Below, one piece after another: positions 22,262-31,556 of a stretch of DNA of 64,000 bases. Position numbers and translations under genes: made by a program. Position 1 is the stretch's first letter. The number at the start of each line of letters is the position of its first letter. The notes under the pieces were generated by a model. The model was not told the origin of the DNA. It did no database searches and saw only the letters and a program-made list of their open reading frames with translations. Source of the stretch: an uncultured Gellertiella sp. (lineage in GTDB: Bacteria > Pseudomonadota > Alphaproteobacteria > Rhizobiales > Rhizobiaceae); the NCBI RefSeq assembly GCF_963457605.1, contig NZ_OY735139.1, positions 1,888,501-1,952,500 on the forward strand, written 5' to 3'.

Positions 22262-22405
22262 ATGTTGCTAAGACCCCTCCCCATGGAAACGACATTTCAC
22301 GCGAACGCAACCCGGTTGGCCGCGATCATCCTGCAGGATCACAAGCGCCTGCCGGCGCGGTTCTTCGCGATCAATTCCGGCGCGATCAACAGTCGCCTGC
22401 GCTGA
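22262..22405 (+). CDS. Candidate 47-residue leader peptide of leuC
   Basis: A short open frame, ATG at 22262 (a second in-frame ATG lies at 22283), stop TGA at 22403-22405. The peptide has seven leucines in 47 residues, beginning MLLRPLP, with the codons TTG, CTA, CTC, TTG, CTG, CTG, CTG. CTA and TTG look rare in this GC-rich window (not counted). It ends [12 protein letters not shown]. The ribosome site is weak (CCGGA). An intrinsic terminator begins 7 nt after the stop and leuC starts 80 nt after it. This is the layout of an amino-acid attenuator; no homologue is known to me, so the coding status is inferred from arrangement only. Confidence 0.45.
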   Translation: MLLRPLPMETTFHANATRLAAIILQDHKRLPARFFAINSGAINSRLR

Positions 22406-22435
22406 CGTGCGCCGGCCAGTCCGGCCGGTTTTTTT
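22351..22435 (+). promoter_or_regulatory. leuC: Candidate transcription attenuator before leuC
   Basis: Terminator: CCGGCC (22412-22417) pairs with GGCCGG (22423-22428), followed by seven T (22429-22435). Antiterminator: GCCGGCGC (22351-22358) can pair perfectly over 8 bp with GCGCCGGC (22409-22416), which overlaps the 5' arm of the terminator. The two pairings are mutually exclusive. The antiterminator arm lies inside the leader ORF at codons 30-33. This supports control of leuC by translation of the leader, but which amino acid is sensed is not certain. Confidence 0.5.
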
Positions 22436-22485
22436 CCCGCCCGATTTCTTCATTGCCGCTACCAAGAACAAGATGGATGTGTACC

Positions 22486-23895
<1,410 letters not shown>

Positions 23896-23978
23896 GCGGA
23901 ACTGAGCCGACACGGACGTAAAGGGCTGGCATGCCCGGCCTTTTACCAGAGATTGCCGGAAAAATGTGGCGGCTGCTG

Positions 23979-24013
23979 TTCCCGCGCGGATCTGTTCGCG
24001 CGGGAAACTTTTT
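23979..24013 (+). terminator. Terminator downstream of leuC
   Basis: TTCCCGCGCG (23979-23988) and CGCGCGGGAA (23997-24006) form a perfect 10 bp stem with an 8 nt loop and an ACTTTTTG tail. A weaker AAAGG...CCTTTT hairpin lies just upstream at 23919-23944. Confidence 0.75.
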
Positions 24014-24124
24014 GTGCGAAAAGACACACGAAAACGAGGAGCGAGACGCTTCACAAGACTCAAGGCATATACCAAGCGCCTCGGTTATCCCGATGCCCCG
24101 GTTTCCAGGATCATCCGGATTTTC

Positions 24125-25036
24125 CTACTTCTGCCGGTTCGCGACAAAGCGGGCTGCCTGGCATAGGATCTCGGCACGGGAGCCATAGGGCTGAAGCAGG
24201 GCCTCCGCCTCGGCAACCAGCGCTGCAAGCGTCGCGCGGGCCCATTTGGAGCCGTGCAGGCCGACCAGCGTGCCCTTGCCGCGCGCGGCGTCCTTGCCGG
24301 TTGCCTTGCCGAGGGTGGCGGCATCGGCGGTCAGATCGAGAAGATCGTCGGCAAGCTGGAAGGCAAGGCCGATCTTCTGGCCGAAGATCCGCAGCCTTTG
24401 CCGGTCCGCATCGGCGGCTCCGGCAAGGATGGCACCGGATTCGGTGGCAAAGCGGATCAGTGCGCCGGTCTTCATCGCCTGCAGGGTGACGATGCCCGCC
24501 TCATCGGGACTTTGCCGTTCAGCTTCGAGATCGAGCATCTGCCCGCCCGCCATGCCGCCAAGTCCGGAACCGCGCGCCAAAGCCAGCACCAGCTCGGTCT
24601 TGCGCGCGGGATCAAGCAGGGTCTCCGGCGCGGCGATTATGTCGAAGGCGTAGGTGAGCAGGCTATCGCCGGCAAGGATCGCCGTGGCGTCGTCATAGGC
24701 CTTGTGCACCGTCGGCTGGCCCCGGCGCAGATCGTCATTGTCCATGGCAGGCAGGTCGTCATGGACAAGCGAATAGCAATGGACGCATTCGAGTGCCGCC
24801 GCCACCCGCAGCCCGGCCTCGCGGGGTGCGTCGAAAAGGGCAGCGCTTTCCAGCACCAGAAACGGCCGCAGCCGCTTGCCGCCATTCAGCACGCCGTGGC
24901 GCATGGCGGCCCGCAGGCGCGCGGGCCGGGCGATCTCGTCAGGCCTGAGGGCTGCCGACAGGAGATCATCCAGCAGGGCTTCGACATCGCGGGCTTGCGC
25001 CTCCAGGCGCTGTTCAAAGGCGGGCTCTGTGCTCAT
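24125..25036 (-). CDS. ispA: Short-chain polyprenyl diphosphate synthase (farnesyl type)
   Basis: Trans-prenyltransferase that condenses isopentenyl diphosphate into C15 (possibly C20) chains. The 303 residues contain GGKRLRPFLVLE, the first Asp-rich motif DDLPAMDNDD with two residues between the Asp pairs (FARM; bacterial FPP type) and the second motif DDLLD. The ATG at 25036 has a strong AGGAGAGG site; 12 more codons upstream are in frame but not needed. It is divergent from mtgA. The farnesyl product is inferred from the motif and length. Confidence 0.87.
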   Translation of the reverse strand: MSTEPAFEQRLEAQARDVEALLDDLLSAALRPDEIARPARLRAAMRHGVLNGGKRLRPFLVLESAALFDAPREAGLRVAAALECVHCYSLVHDDLPAMDNDDLRRGQPTVHKAYDDATAILAGDSLLTYAFDIIAAPETLLDPARKTELVLALARGSGLGGMAGGQMLDLEAERQSPDEAGIVTLQAMKTGALIRFATESGAILAGAADADRQRLRIFGQKIGLAFQLADDLLDLTADAATLGKATGKDAARGKGTLVGLHGSKWARATLAALVAEAEALLQPYGSRAEILCQAARFVANRQK

Positions 25037-25185
25037 GCCTCTCCTTTGCCACGTCCGCCCCGCGCCTTGCAATCCTTTTGCCGATGCCGGGGGTCAGATC
25101 GGTTTTCCCCAAATGCGACCTTCCGGATTAAGCACGTGGTGCGGTTTGCGACCTGCAAGGCTGGCAAAGCCGCGTTCCAGGGTTT

Positions 25186-25998
25186 ATGAGGGAAGAGGAT
25201 CGGGGAAGGATGCGGGCGCATTTGGGGCAGATTGTGGAGAACGTGCCAGAGGGGGAGACCTGTGCGGAGATGCCGGTGGACAGCCAGCCCTTCGGTGTCG
25301 CCGGGTCGCCTGTGAGGCTGTTTTTCAGCCGACATCGCCGCACCATCGTCAAGGCGGTGCTGGGTGTGCTCGTTCTTCCCTATGCGCTGATCCTGCTCTA
25401 TCTCATCCCCTTCCTGCATCCGGTCTCGACCTTCATGCTTGGCGATGTCGCGCTCTTCAGGGGCTATGACCGGCGCTGGGTTTCTCTGGACGACATCGCG
25501 CCTGTTCTGGTGCAATCGGTGATGATGTCGGAAGACGGGCAGTTCTGCGCCCATAATGGCGTCGACTGGGTGCAGATGCGGGGTGTCATCGACGATGCGC
25601 TGAAGGGCATCCCGACCCGGGGGGCAAGCACCATCTCGATGCAGACCTCAAAAAACCTGTTCCTGTGGAATGGCCGTTCCTTCCTGCGCAAGGCGCTGGA
25701 AATTCCGCTGGCGCTCAGCGCCGATTTCGTCTGGTCGAAACGCCGGATGATGGAAATCTATCTGAACATCGCAGAATGGGGCCCCGGCATCTATGGCATC
25801 GAGGCCGCCGCCCGCCATCACTTCAAGGTGCCTGCCGCAAAACTCTCGCGCCGCCAGGCTGCCCTTCTCGCGGTGTCGCTGCCCAATCCCTATACCCGGA
25901 TTGCCAGCAAGCCCGGACGGGGTCTGCGCCGTCTCGCCTCGGTCGTCGAACGCCGCGCGGCGGGATCGGGTGAATACATCAAATGCCTGTATGATTAG
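25186..25998 (+). CDS. mtgA: Monofunctional peptidoglycan glycosyltransferase
   Basis: Polymerises lipid II glycan strands without transpeptidase activity. A hydrophilic N-terminus of about 50 residues and one membrane anchor ([20 protein letters not shown]) precede a GT51 domain with the catalytic-Glu motif [14 protein letters not shown], the second motif [17 protein letters not shown], and [25 protein letters not shown]. With the ATG at 25186 it is 270 residues. The in-frame ATG codons at 25210 (preceded by GGGGAAGG) and 25270 are realistic alternatives, so the first 30 residues are uncertain. Confidence 0.93.
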   Translation: MREEDRGRMRAHLGQIVENVPEGETCAEMPVDSQPFGVAGSPVRLFFSRHRRTIVKAVLGVLVLPYALILLYLIPFLHPVSTFMLGDVALFRGYDRRWVSLDDIAPVLVQSVMMSEDGQFCAHNGVDWVQMRGVIDDALKGIPTRGASTISMQTSKNLFLWNGRSFLRKALEIPLALSADFVWSKRRMMEIYLNIAEWGPGIYGIEAAARHHFKVPAAKLSRRQAALLAVSLPNPYTRIASKPGRGLRRLASVVERRAAGSGEYIKCLYD

Positions 25999-26068
25999 GA
26001 TCAATACTATTGGCTGGTGATGCCTTCATGGTCCGGCTAGGGTCCGGGTCGAAAACGGAGGCAGCGCC

Positions 26069-26716
26069 ATGAACACCCTTACCCTTTACATCGGCAACAA
26101 GAATTACTCCTCCTGGTCGATGCGGCCCTGGCTGGCGCTGACAGCGGCCGGTATTCCCTTCGAGGAAGTGCTGATCCCCTTCGACTTTGCGGGCGGAAAT
26201 CCCCGGTTCCAGGACCTGTCGCCGGTCGGCCGGGTGCCGGTGCTGCATCATGGTGCGGTCAGGGTATGGGAATCGCTTGCCATCATCGAATATGTGGCGG
26301 AGCTTTTCCCCGAAGCCGGGCTCTGGCCGGAAGACCGCGCCGACCGCGCCCATGCCCGGTCGATCTCGATGGAAATGCTGTCAGGATTTTCGGCGCTGCG
26401 GGGTGCCTGCCCGATGAATATCCGCCGCCCGAAGCGGGCAATCGATCTGCGCGAGGGCGTGGCTGCCAATGTGGCGCGGATCGAAGCGATGTGGAAGGAC
26501 GCAAGGCACCGGTCCGGCGGGCCGTTCCTGTTCGGGGCGTTTTCGGCAGCGGATGCCATGTATGGCCCGGTCGTCAACCGGTTCGAGGCCTATGAACTGG
26601 TATCGGACCCCGAAACGCTTGCCTATATGGCAGCGGTCAAGGCACATCCCGCCTGGCAGAAATGGACCGAGGCAGCTCTGCTCGAAACGGCAGTGGTCGA
26701 GGAGGACGAAGCCTGA
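26069..26716 (+). CDS. Glutathione S-transferase family protein
   Basis: A 215-residue cytosolic GST. The N-terminal thioredoxin-like domain starts TLYIGNKNYSSWSMRPWLAL, with Ser/Tyr candidates for glutathione activation, then cis-Pro VGRVPVLHHG and the gamma-Glu-binding WESLAIIEY. The C-terminal helical domain holds FLFGAFSAADAMYGPV, the N-cap motif region. The substrate is unknown; the start resembles the YfcF/zeta-like groups. It is a single gene, 172 bp before rpmF. Confidence 0.88.
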   Translation: MNTLTLYIGNKNYSSWSMRPWLALTAAGIPFEEVLIPFDFAGGNPRFQDLSPVGRVPVLHHGAVRVWESLAIIEYVAELFPEAGLWPEDRADRAHARSISMEMLSGFSALRGACPMNIRRPKRAIDLREGVAANVARIEAMWKDARHRSGGPFLFGAFSAADAMYGPVVNRFEAYELVSDPETLAYMAAVKAHPAWQKWTEAALLETAVVEEDEA

Positions 26717-26888
26717 ACGCATCCTTTGCGGCGGATTGCGCGGCCTCTGGTAAAAAATGCCGCCGGGGACTGGTCAAACCCCGATGCAGCATGTATAAGC
26801 CGCCCAAATTTCCGAGATTGAACCTTTGTTTCGTCAGCCTCGCATGTGCTGAAGAGATCGGGTTTGCCCGTCAAGTGGAGTAACTCAA

Positions 26889-27074
26889 ATGGCTGTACCA
26901 AAAAGAAAAACAAGCCCGTCCAAGCGCGGTATGCGCCGTTCTGCTGACGGTCTGAAGTCCTCGACCTATGTTGAAGACAAGAACTCCGGCGAACTGCGTC
27001 GCCCGCACCACATCGACCTGAAGACCGGCATGTATCGCGGTCGCCAGGTTCTGACTCCCAAGGAAAGCGCATAA
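26889..27074 (+). CDS. rpmF: 50S ribosomal protein L32
   Basis: L32, 61 residues, start [20 protein letters not shown]. It contains no cysteine, so it is the zinc-independent form. The ribosome site is GTGGAG, 8 nt upstream. Its last codons form the first copy of a 16 bp direct repeat (27062-27077 and 27087-27102). Confidence 0.97.
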   Translation: MAVPKRKTSPSKRGMRRSADGLKSSTYVEDKNSGELRRPHHIDLKTGMYRGRQVLTPKESA

Positions 27075-27156
27075 GCGCTTGTCCCGGGAAAGCGCATAAG
27101 CGTTTTTCGTGGTTCTATCGAGATGAGAACAAGGCTGGCCGCGCGCTGGCCTTTTT
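27062..27156 (+). terminator. Direct repeat and terminators after rpmF
   Basis: A 16 bp direct repeat (GGAAAGCGCATAAGCG, offset 25 bp) spans the rpmF stop. GCGCTT and AAGCGC between and within the copies can pair, and TTTTT follows at 27103. A second hairpin, AAGGC (27131-27135) with GCCTT (27149-27153) plus a T-run, follows. One or both end the rpmF transcript. Confidence 0.6.
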
Positions 27157-27267
27157 CGTTTGCGAAGACACATCCTGTGCCCGGAGGGATTTGACGGGCC
27201 GCCTGCATCGTTTATGCCTGTGCTGGCGTTTTGCGCACAAACCACCCATGAACCACAGGTGATATTG

Positions 27268-27675
27268 ATGATTGCTGCCATTCCGCTGATGCTGGTGCCG
27301 CTGGCGCTTTACAATATGGCGATGCTCGGCCTGTTCGGCGGCGGCGGTATTGCGGGTCTGGATCAGGTCCTGCTGTCGGTGACGCTGCTTTCGGGCGCGG
27401 TGTGGACGCTGACCATCGGTCAGGCCCTCATCCTTGCGGGACTTGGTTTCTATTTTCTCGAACTGATGAAATCGACCCGCAACTCCTCCGGCTCGCTCGC
27501 CAACCACATGCTGTCGCTGGTGGTGTTCGTGGTGTTTCTCGTGGAGTTTCTGGCGGTCAAGGGTGCCGCAACCGAGGCGTTCTTCCTGCTGATGATCATC
27601 AGCTTCATCGACGTGATCGGCGGTTTTGCGATTTCGGTCCGCAGCGCCAGCCGCGATGTTTCCATCGGGCTATAA
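27268..27675 (+). CDS. Small four-helix membrane protein, unknown
   Basis: A 135-residue hydrophobic protein with four predicted membrane helices (IPLMLVPLALYNMAML; LLSVTLLSGAVWTLTIGQALIL; LSLVVFVVFLVEFLAV; AFFLLMIISFIDVIGGFAI) and short loops. The ATG at 27268 has AGGTGAT just upstream; the longer frame would add a Cys-containing non-hydrophobic lead. I do not recognise a named family. It lies between rpmF and phaR and converges on phaR. Confidence 0.75.
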   Translation: MIAAIPLMLVPLALYNMAMLGLFGGGGIAGLDQVLLSVTLLSGAVWTLTIGQALILAGLGFYFLELMKSTRNSSGSLANHMLSLVVFVVFLVEFLAVKGAATEAFFLLMIISFIDVIGGFAISVRSASRDVSIGL

Positions 27676-27689
27676 ACCGGGACGTCTCT

Positions 27690-28268
27690 TCAGAGGTTGT
27701 CGAGCTTGGTCTGCAGCGCCTTCAGCTGTTCCTTCAGCTCGTCGATATCCTTGGCGTCGGCCTTCCTGGTCTCCCTGGCGGCGGCAGGCGGCGACATGAA
27801 GGGGGAAAACATCTGCATGGCCTGGTGGAACAGGTCGGTGTTGCGCTTGACCTGTTCCTCCATCAGCTGGATCGGGGCGCTCAGGTTCTTCGTCAGCGGA
27901 CTTTCGCCGAAGGCCCGGGTCATCTGTTCGCGCATCTGCACCTGCTGCTCGCCAAAGGCCTTCATCGAATGTTCGAGGAAGCTTGGCACCACCATCTGCA
28001 TCTGGTCGCCGTAATAGGAAATCAGCTGGCGGAGGAAGGAAATCGGCAGCAGCGTGTTGCCGGTCTTGGATTCCTGTTCGAAAATGATCTGGGTCAGCAC
28101 CGAATGGGTAATGTCTTCGCCGGTCTTGGCATCCTGAACAACGAAATCATCCCCCTTCTTCACCATCACGGCGAGATCATCCAGCGTCACATAGGTGCTG
28201 GTGCCGGTATTGTAGAGCCGCCGGTTGGCGTATTTCTTGATGGTGATCTGGCCATTGTTTTTCGCCAT
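27690..28268 (-). CDS. phaR: Polyhydroxyalkanoate synthesis repressor PhaR
   Basis: DNA-binding regulator of PHB granule genes; members bind both phasin promoters and PHB. The 192 residues begin with the PHB/PHA accumulation regulator domain (IKKYANRRLYNTGTSTYVTLDDLA), then a PHB_acc domain (SFLRQLISYYGDQMQMVVPSFLEHSM) and a coiled-coil C-terminus (DIDELKEQLKALQTKLDNL). It is divergent from phaA-phaB, as in Sinorhizobium (aniA/phaR). The sequence supports a global carbon-storage regulator. Confidence 0.94.
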   Translation of the reverse strand: MAKNNGQITIKKYANRRLYNTGTSTYVTLDDLAVMVKKGDDFVVQDAKTGEDITHSVLTQIIFEQESKTGNTLLPISFLRQLISYYGDQMQMVVPSFLEHSMKAFGEQQVQMREQMTRAFGESPLTKNLSAPIQLMEEQVKRNTDLFHQAMQMFSPFMSPPAAARETRKADAKDIDELKEQLKALQTKLDNL

Positions 28269-28570
28269 TTTTCGCTCCCTGCCCCCGAACGCATCTTGAT
28301 GAAAACTGGTCCGAAACCGACTTTAGGCATAAGAAAACGGCATGACAATAACTTTGTGCAATGCGGGAAATGCTTTTGAACAATGACAAATCCAGAACCA
28401 AAGCCGTGCTCGCATTTTGAGGCGGGCCGTGTCATGGCGTTTGACTTGAAACCCAAGCTTTGACAGTTTCTGGAGAGAGAAGGCCAAGCGACGGGAGGGC
28501 TGGCGATCTGATCGCGCCCCTGCCGTTGCGCCACATGAATTTTGTGCATTTGAAAAACCAAGGAGATCCC
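28269..28570. other. Divergent phaR/phaA intergenic region
   Basis: 302 bp with no gene. It holds both promoters. A GTGCAATGC...AATGC stretch near 28355-28375 is a possible PhaR-type TGC-rich site, but no clean CTGC-N-GCAG palindrome is seen. The 14-mer TGACAGTTTCTGGA near 28460 also occurs before the amino-acid binding-protein gene at about 20,500. Confidence 0.4.
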
Positions 28571-29752
28571 ATGAGCACCCCTTCCATCGTCATCGCGAGC
28601 GCAGCCCGGACCGCTGTCGGCTCGTTCAACGGTGCCTTCGGCAATGTCCCCGCCCATGAACTGGGGGCTGCCGTCGTTGCCGAAGTGCTGAAGCGTGCCG
28701 GCGTCGAGGCTGGCGCGGTCGACGAAGTCATCCTCGGGCAGGTTCTGCCTGCAGGCGAAGGCCAGAACCCGGCGCGCCAGGCGGCGATGAAGGCGGGCAT
28801 TCCGCAGGAAGCCACCGCCTGGGGCCTGAACCAGCTTTGCGGCTCCGGCCTGCGCGCGGTCGCCCTCGGCATGCAACAGATCACCTCCGGCGATGCCTCG
28901 ATCATTGTTGCCGGTGGCCAGGAATCGATGTCCATGGCCCCGCATGCCGCGCATCTGCGCAACGGCACCAAGATGGGCGACATGAAGATGATCGACACGA
29001 TGATCCGTGACGGTCTGACCGATGCCTTCCACGGCTACCACATGGGCATCACCGCCGAAAATGTGGCCCGCCAGTTCCAGCTGACCCGCGACGATCAGGA
29101 CCAGTTCGCGCTTGCCTCGCAGAACAAGGCGGAAGCTGCCCAGAAGGCCGGCCGCTTTGCCGATGAAATCGTGCCCTTCGTCATCAAGGGCCGCAAGGGC
29201 GATGTGACGGTCGATCAGGACGAATATATCCGCCATGGCGCAACGCTCGACAGCATGACCAAGCTGCGTCCCGCCTTCGACAAGGAAGGCTCGGTCACGG
29301 CGGGCAATGCGTCGGGCATCAATGACGGTGCCGCCGCCGCCCTGCTGATGAGCGAAGCCGAGGCGAGCCGCCGGGGCATCCAGCCGCTGGCACGCATCGT
29401 CTCCTGGGCGACCGCAGGCGTCGACCCGCGCATCATGGGCACCGGCCCGATCCCGGCCTCCCGCAAGGCGCTCGAAAAGGCCGGCTGGTCGATCCGGGAT
29501 CTCGATCTGGTCGAGGCCAACGAAGCCTTTGCGGCCCAGGCCTGCGCGGTCAACAAGGATCTTGGCTGGGATCCGGCAATCGTCAATGTCAATGGCGGCG
29601 CGATTGCCATCGGCCATCCGATCGGTGCCTCCGGTGCCCGCATCCTCAACACGCTGGTCTTCGAAATGAAGCGGCGCGGCGCGAAAAAGGGTCTGGCCAC
29701 TCTCTGCATCGGTGGCGGCATGGGCGTTGCCATGTGCCTCGAGGCACTCTGA
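28571..29752 (+). CDS. phaA: Acetyl-CoA C-acetyltransferase (PHB thiolase)
   Basis: Condenses two acetyl-CoA to acetoacetyl-CoA, the first step to PHB. The 393-residue length is standard for biosynthetic thiolases. Catalytic residues are visible: Cys90 in [11 protein letters not shown], His349 in [11 protein letters not shown] and Cys379 in [11 protein letters not shown]. The ATG at 28571 has AAGGAG 5 nt upstream. phaB follows after 110 bp with a hairpin between. Confidence 0.96.
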   Translation: MSTPSIVIASAARTAVGSFNGAFGNVPAHELGAAVVAEVLKRAGVEAGAVDEVILGQVLPAGEGQNPARQAAMKAGIPQEATAWGLNQLCGSGLRAVALGMQQITSGDASIIVAGGQESMSMAPHAAHLRNGTKMGDMKMIDTMIRDGLTDAFHGYHMGITAENVARQFQLTRDDQDQFALASQNKAEAAQKAGRFADEIVPFVIKGRKGDVTVDQDEYIRHGATLDSMTKLRPAFDKEGSVTAGNASGINDGAAAALLMSEAEASRRGIQPLARIVSWATAGVDPRIMGTGPIPASRKALEKAGWSIRDLDLVEANEAFAAQACAVNKDLGWDPAIVNVNGGAIAIGHPIGASGARILNTLVFEMKRRGAKKGLATLCIGGGMGVAMCLEAL

Positions 29753-29766
29753 GCCTGACAGCAGAC

Positions 29767-29802
29767 GGGTCGGCATGGCAGCCACACCTGCCCTGCCGAC
29801 CC
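29767..29802 (+). terminator. Hairpin between phaA and phaB
   Basis: GGGTCGGCA (29767-29775) pairs with TGCCGACCC (29794-29802), a perfect 9 bp stem, followed by CCGTTT. The T-run is weak, so it may only attenuate read-through into phaB. Confidence 0.5.
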
Positions 29803-29862
29803 CCGTTTCAAATGTGAATTGAAAAAACGGGAAATTATTCCCGACCATAAAAGGGGATTTAC

Positions 29863-30588
29863 ATGAGCAGGGTGGCATTGGTTACGGGTGGTACACGCGG
29901 CATTGGCGCAGCGATTGCCATCGCCTTGAAAGATGCGGGCTATCGGGTCGCGGCAAATTATGCCGGCAATGACGAGAAGGCCCGGGCTTTCGCGGCGGAG
30001 ACCGGCATTCCGGTCTTCAAATGGGATGTCTCGAATTACGCAGAATGCGCCGCCGGGATTGCCCGGGTCGAGGCCGAGCTCGGACCGGTGGAGGTGCTGG
30101 TCAACAATGCCGGCATCACCCGCGACGCCATGTTCCACAAGATGACGCCGGAACAGTGGGGCGAGGTGATCGGCACCAATCTCACCGGCCTGTTCAACAT
30201 GACCCATCCGGTCTGGTCGGGCATGCGCGACAGGAACTTCGGTCGGGTGATCAACATTTCCTCGATCAATGGCCAGAAGGGCCAGATGGGACAGGCAAAC
30301 TATTCCGCCGCCAAGGCGGGCGATCTCGGCTTTACCAAGGCGCTCGCCCAGGAAGGTGCCGCCAAGGGCGTCACCGTCAATGCGATCTGTCCCGGCTATA
30401 TCGGGACCGAGATGGTGCGCGCCATTCCGGAAAAGGTGCTGAACGAGCGGATCATCCCGCAGATCCCGGTTGGCCGTCTCGGCGAACCGGAGGAAATCGC
30501 CCGTTGCGTGGTGTTTCTCGCCTCCGACGATGCCGGCTTCATCACCGGCTCGACGATTTCGGCCAATGGCGGCCAGTTCTTCGTCTGA
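29863..30588 (+). CDS. phaB: Acetoacetyl-CoA reductase
   Basis: NADPH-dependent short-chain dehydrogenase making (R)-3-hydroxybutyryl-CoA for PHB. The 241 residues carry the cofactor motif TGGTRGIG (8-15), NNAG, and the catalytic Ser-Tyr-Lys set in INISSINGQ and YSAAKAG; the end GSTISANGGQFFV is typical of PhaB. It is downstream of phaA. The PHB synthase phaC is not in this window. Confidence 0.95.
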   Translation: MSRVALVTGGTRGIGAAIAIALKDAGYRVAANYAGNDEKARAFAAETGIPVFKWDVSNYAECAAGIARVEAELGPVEVLVNNAGITRDAMFHKMTPEQWGEVIGTNLTGLFNMTHPVWSGMRDRNFGRVINISSINGQKGQMGQANYSAAKAGDLGFTKALAQEGAAKGVTVNAICPGYIGTEMVRAIPEKVLNERIIPQIPVGRLGEPEEIARCVVFLASDDAGFITGSTISANGGQFFV

Positions 30589-30633
30589 GGCATCCCGAAC
30601 CGCCGCAGGCGGCATGAGGCAGACAGAAGCAGG

Positions 30634-30662
30634 AAGGCGGCAACTCGCGTTGCCGCCTTTTT
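30634..30662 (+). terminator. Terminator after phaB
   Basis: AAGGCGGCAA (30634-30643) and TTGCCGCCTT (30650-30659) form a perfect 10 bp stem with a CTCGCG loop, followed by TTT and more T. Confidence 0.88.
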
Positions 30663-30773
30663 CCGTGTTCTGCGACAGCTCTCAAGGCCGCGCGCAAAGG
30701 TTAACGACCGCGTGCCAAACCACGCCGACCCCCGGTGTTATCCACCGTTTCCTATGGTTAACAAATTGTAATT

Positions 30774-30860
30774 CCACAATATATTGCGGTGAACAAACCG
30801 GGAAAACGCCTGCGTCTGTGATTCGTCTGTGATTCGTTCCAGCCTCGTTCCGAAAGTTAA
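30774..30860 (+). repeat. 87 bp repeat unit 1
   Basis: The unit runs from CCAC to GTTAA. Internal landmarks sit at fixed offsets: GGTGAACAAACCGGGAAA at +14, GATTC at +46 and +57, CGTTCC right after, GTTAA at +82. The other two units are colinear without gaps. It contains the 11 bp period GTCTGTGATTC twice. Confidence 0.9.
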
Positions 30861-31043
30861 TTTCAATCTGGCACACCGGCTTGCAACCGACCCCTCAGGC
30901 GGTCGGAGAACGGGGCAAAGCGGTTCCGCCCGAAGCGGCAAAGCCGCATGCCGCTGCCGCCGCCAATCGTTAACGACATCAACCGTAACAGCGCACGCCG
31001 AAGGTGCCGAAGCGTTGGAAACTGTGTCCCATCGGGGCTTCGC

Positions 31044-31130
31044 CCACCATATCCAGTGGTGAACAAACCGGGAAACCCGCGATGTCAGCGATTCGTCTGT
31101 GATTCGTTCCGGCTTTGGACGACAAGTTAA
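31044..31130 (+). repeat. 87 bp repeat unit 2
   Basis: Colinear with units 1 and 3: GGTGAACAAACCGGGAAA at +14, GATTC at +46 and +57 (31090, 31101), GTTAAC at +82. The first part, CCACCATATCCAGTGGTG, is partly palindromic (CCAC...GTGG). It starts 270 bp after unit 1. Confidence 0.9.
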
Positions 31131-31145
31131 CGGCCTGCACCGGGG

Positions 31146-31164
31146 TTAATTAATTATTAATTAA
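31146..31164. promoter_or_regulatory. AT-rich palindrome with TTAA-N7-TTAA (CtrA-type)
   Basis: TTAATTAAT-T-ATTAATTAA, 9 bp arms around one base. It contains TTAA-N7-TTAA (31146-31149 and 31157-31160), the spacing of the alphaproteobacterial CtrA box. It is the most AT-rich 19 bp I see in the window and could be an easily melted element. Confidence 0.55.
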
Positions 31165-31289
31165 ATCAACCTGTTAACCAAGGATGAAGCAGGACCCCTG
31201 CACCCGCCGTGAAAGGTTAACGGCATGGCGGGCCAGGGCGCGGGCGATGAACCGTGCCAGGATGGATCTAGCCGCTCCTCCGGCCTTCT

Positions 31290-31376
31290 CCACCACATCT
31301 AGCGGTGAACAAAGCGGGAAACCGGAACGGTCAGCGATTCGTCGCCGATTCGTTCCGACCCTGTTCCAGGCGTTAA
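31290..31376 (+). repeat. 87 bp repeat unit 3
   Basis: Colinear with units 1 and 2: GGTGAACAAAGCGGGAAA at +14, GATTC at +46 and +57 (31336, 31347), GTTAAC at +82. It starts 246 bp after unit 2 and ends 180 bp before the helicase start. Confidence 0.9.
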
Positions 31377-31556
31377 CGGCATGTCGCAAACCTTCCATTG
31401 CGACAGGCGGCGTCAGCCCGGGATGTCGGAACGGAAATTCCTGATCTTTGCCCTTGCCATCAGCCTTCGGGAACGCCATGTGTGCGGTTCGCCAGTGCCG
31501 GTTTCCTCAAGATCCGGCGTCATCGGTCACGGAATGAAATTTTGATCACACAGCCC

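Larger units (their letters stand above)
30589..31556. other. 968 bp non-coding region with repeats, GTTAAC and GANTC clusters
   Basis: No convincing gene on either strand. Contents: the phaB terminator; one DnaA-box-like TTATCCACC at 30738-30746; three 87 bp repeats (listed separately); seven GTTAAC hexamers starting at 30700, 30757, 30969, 31126, 31173, 31216 and 31372; and an AT-rich palindrome at 31146-31164. In GC-rich DNA seven GTTAAC in about 680 bp is far above chance. The density of candidate cell-cycle motifs suggests a control region. The function is unknown. Confidence 0.8.

Noticed and set aside
31126..31220. RepB-type parS site from GTTAACGGC motifs
   Set aside because: Only the left half of GTTNNCNGCNGNNAAC is met; the right half does not match in any copy.
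30634..31380. CRISPR array from the three repeats
   Set aside because: Units are 87 bp with spacings of about 160-180 bp, differ from each other, and no cas gene is near.
30589..31556. Chromosomal replication origin
   Set aside because: AT-rich palindrome, one DnaA-like box and GANTC clusters are suggestive, but only one DnaA box was seen, hemE is not nearby, and rhizobial origins are known next to hemE. Kept as a finding, not as an origin feature.
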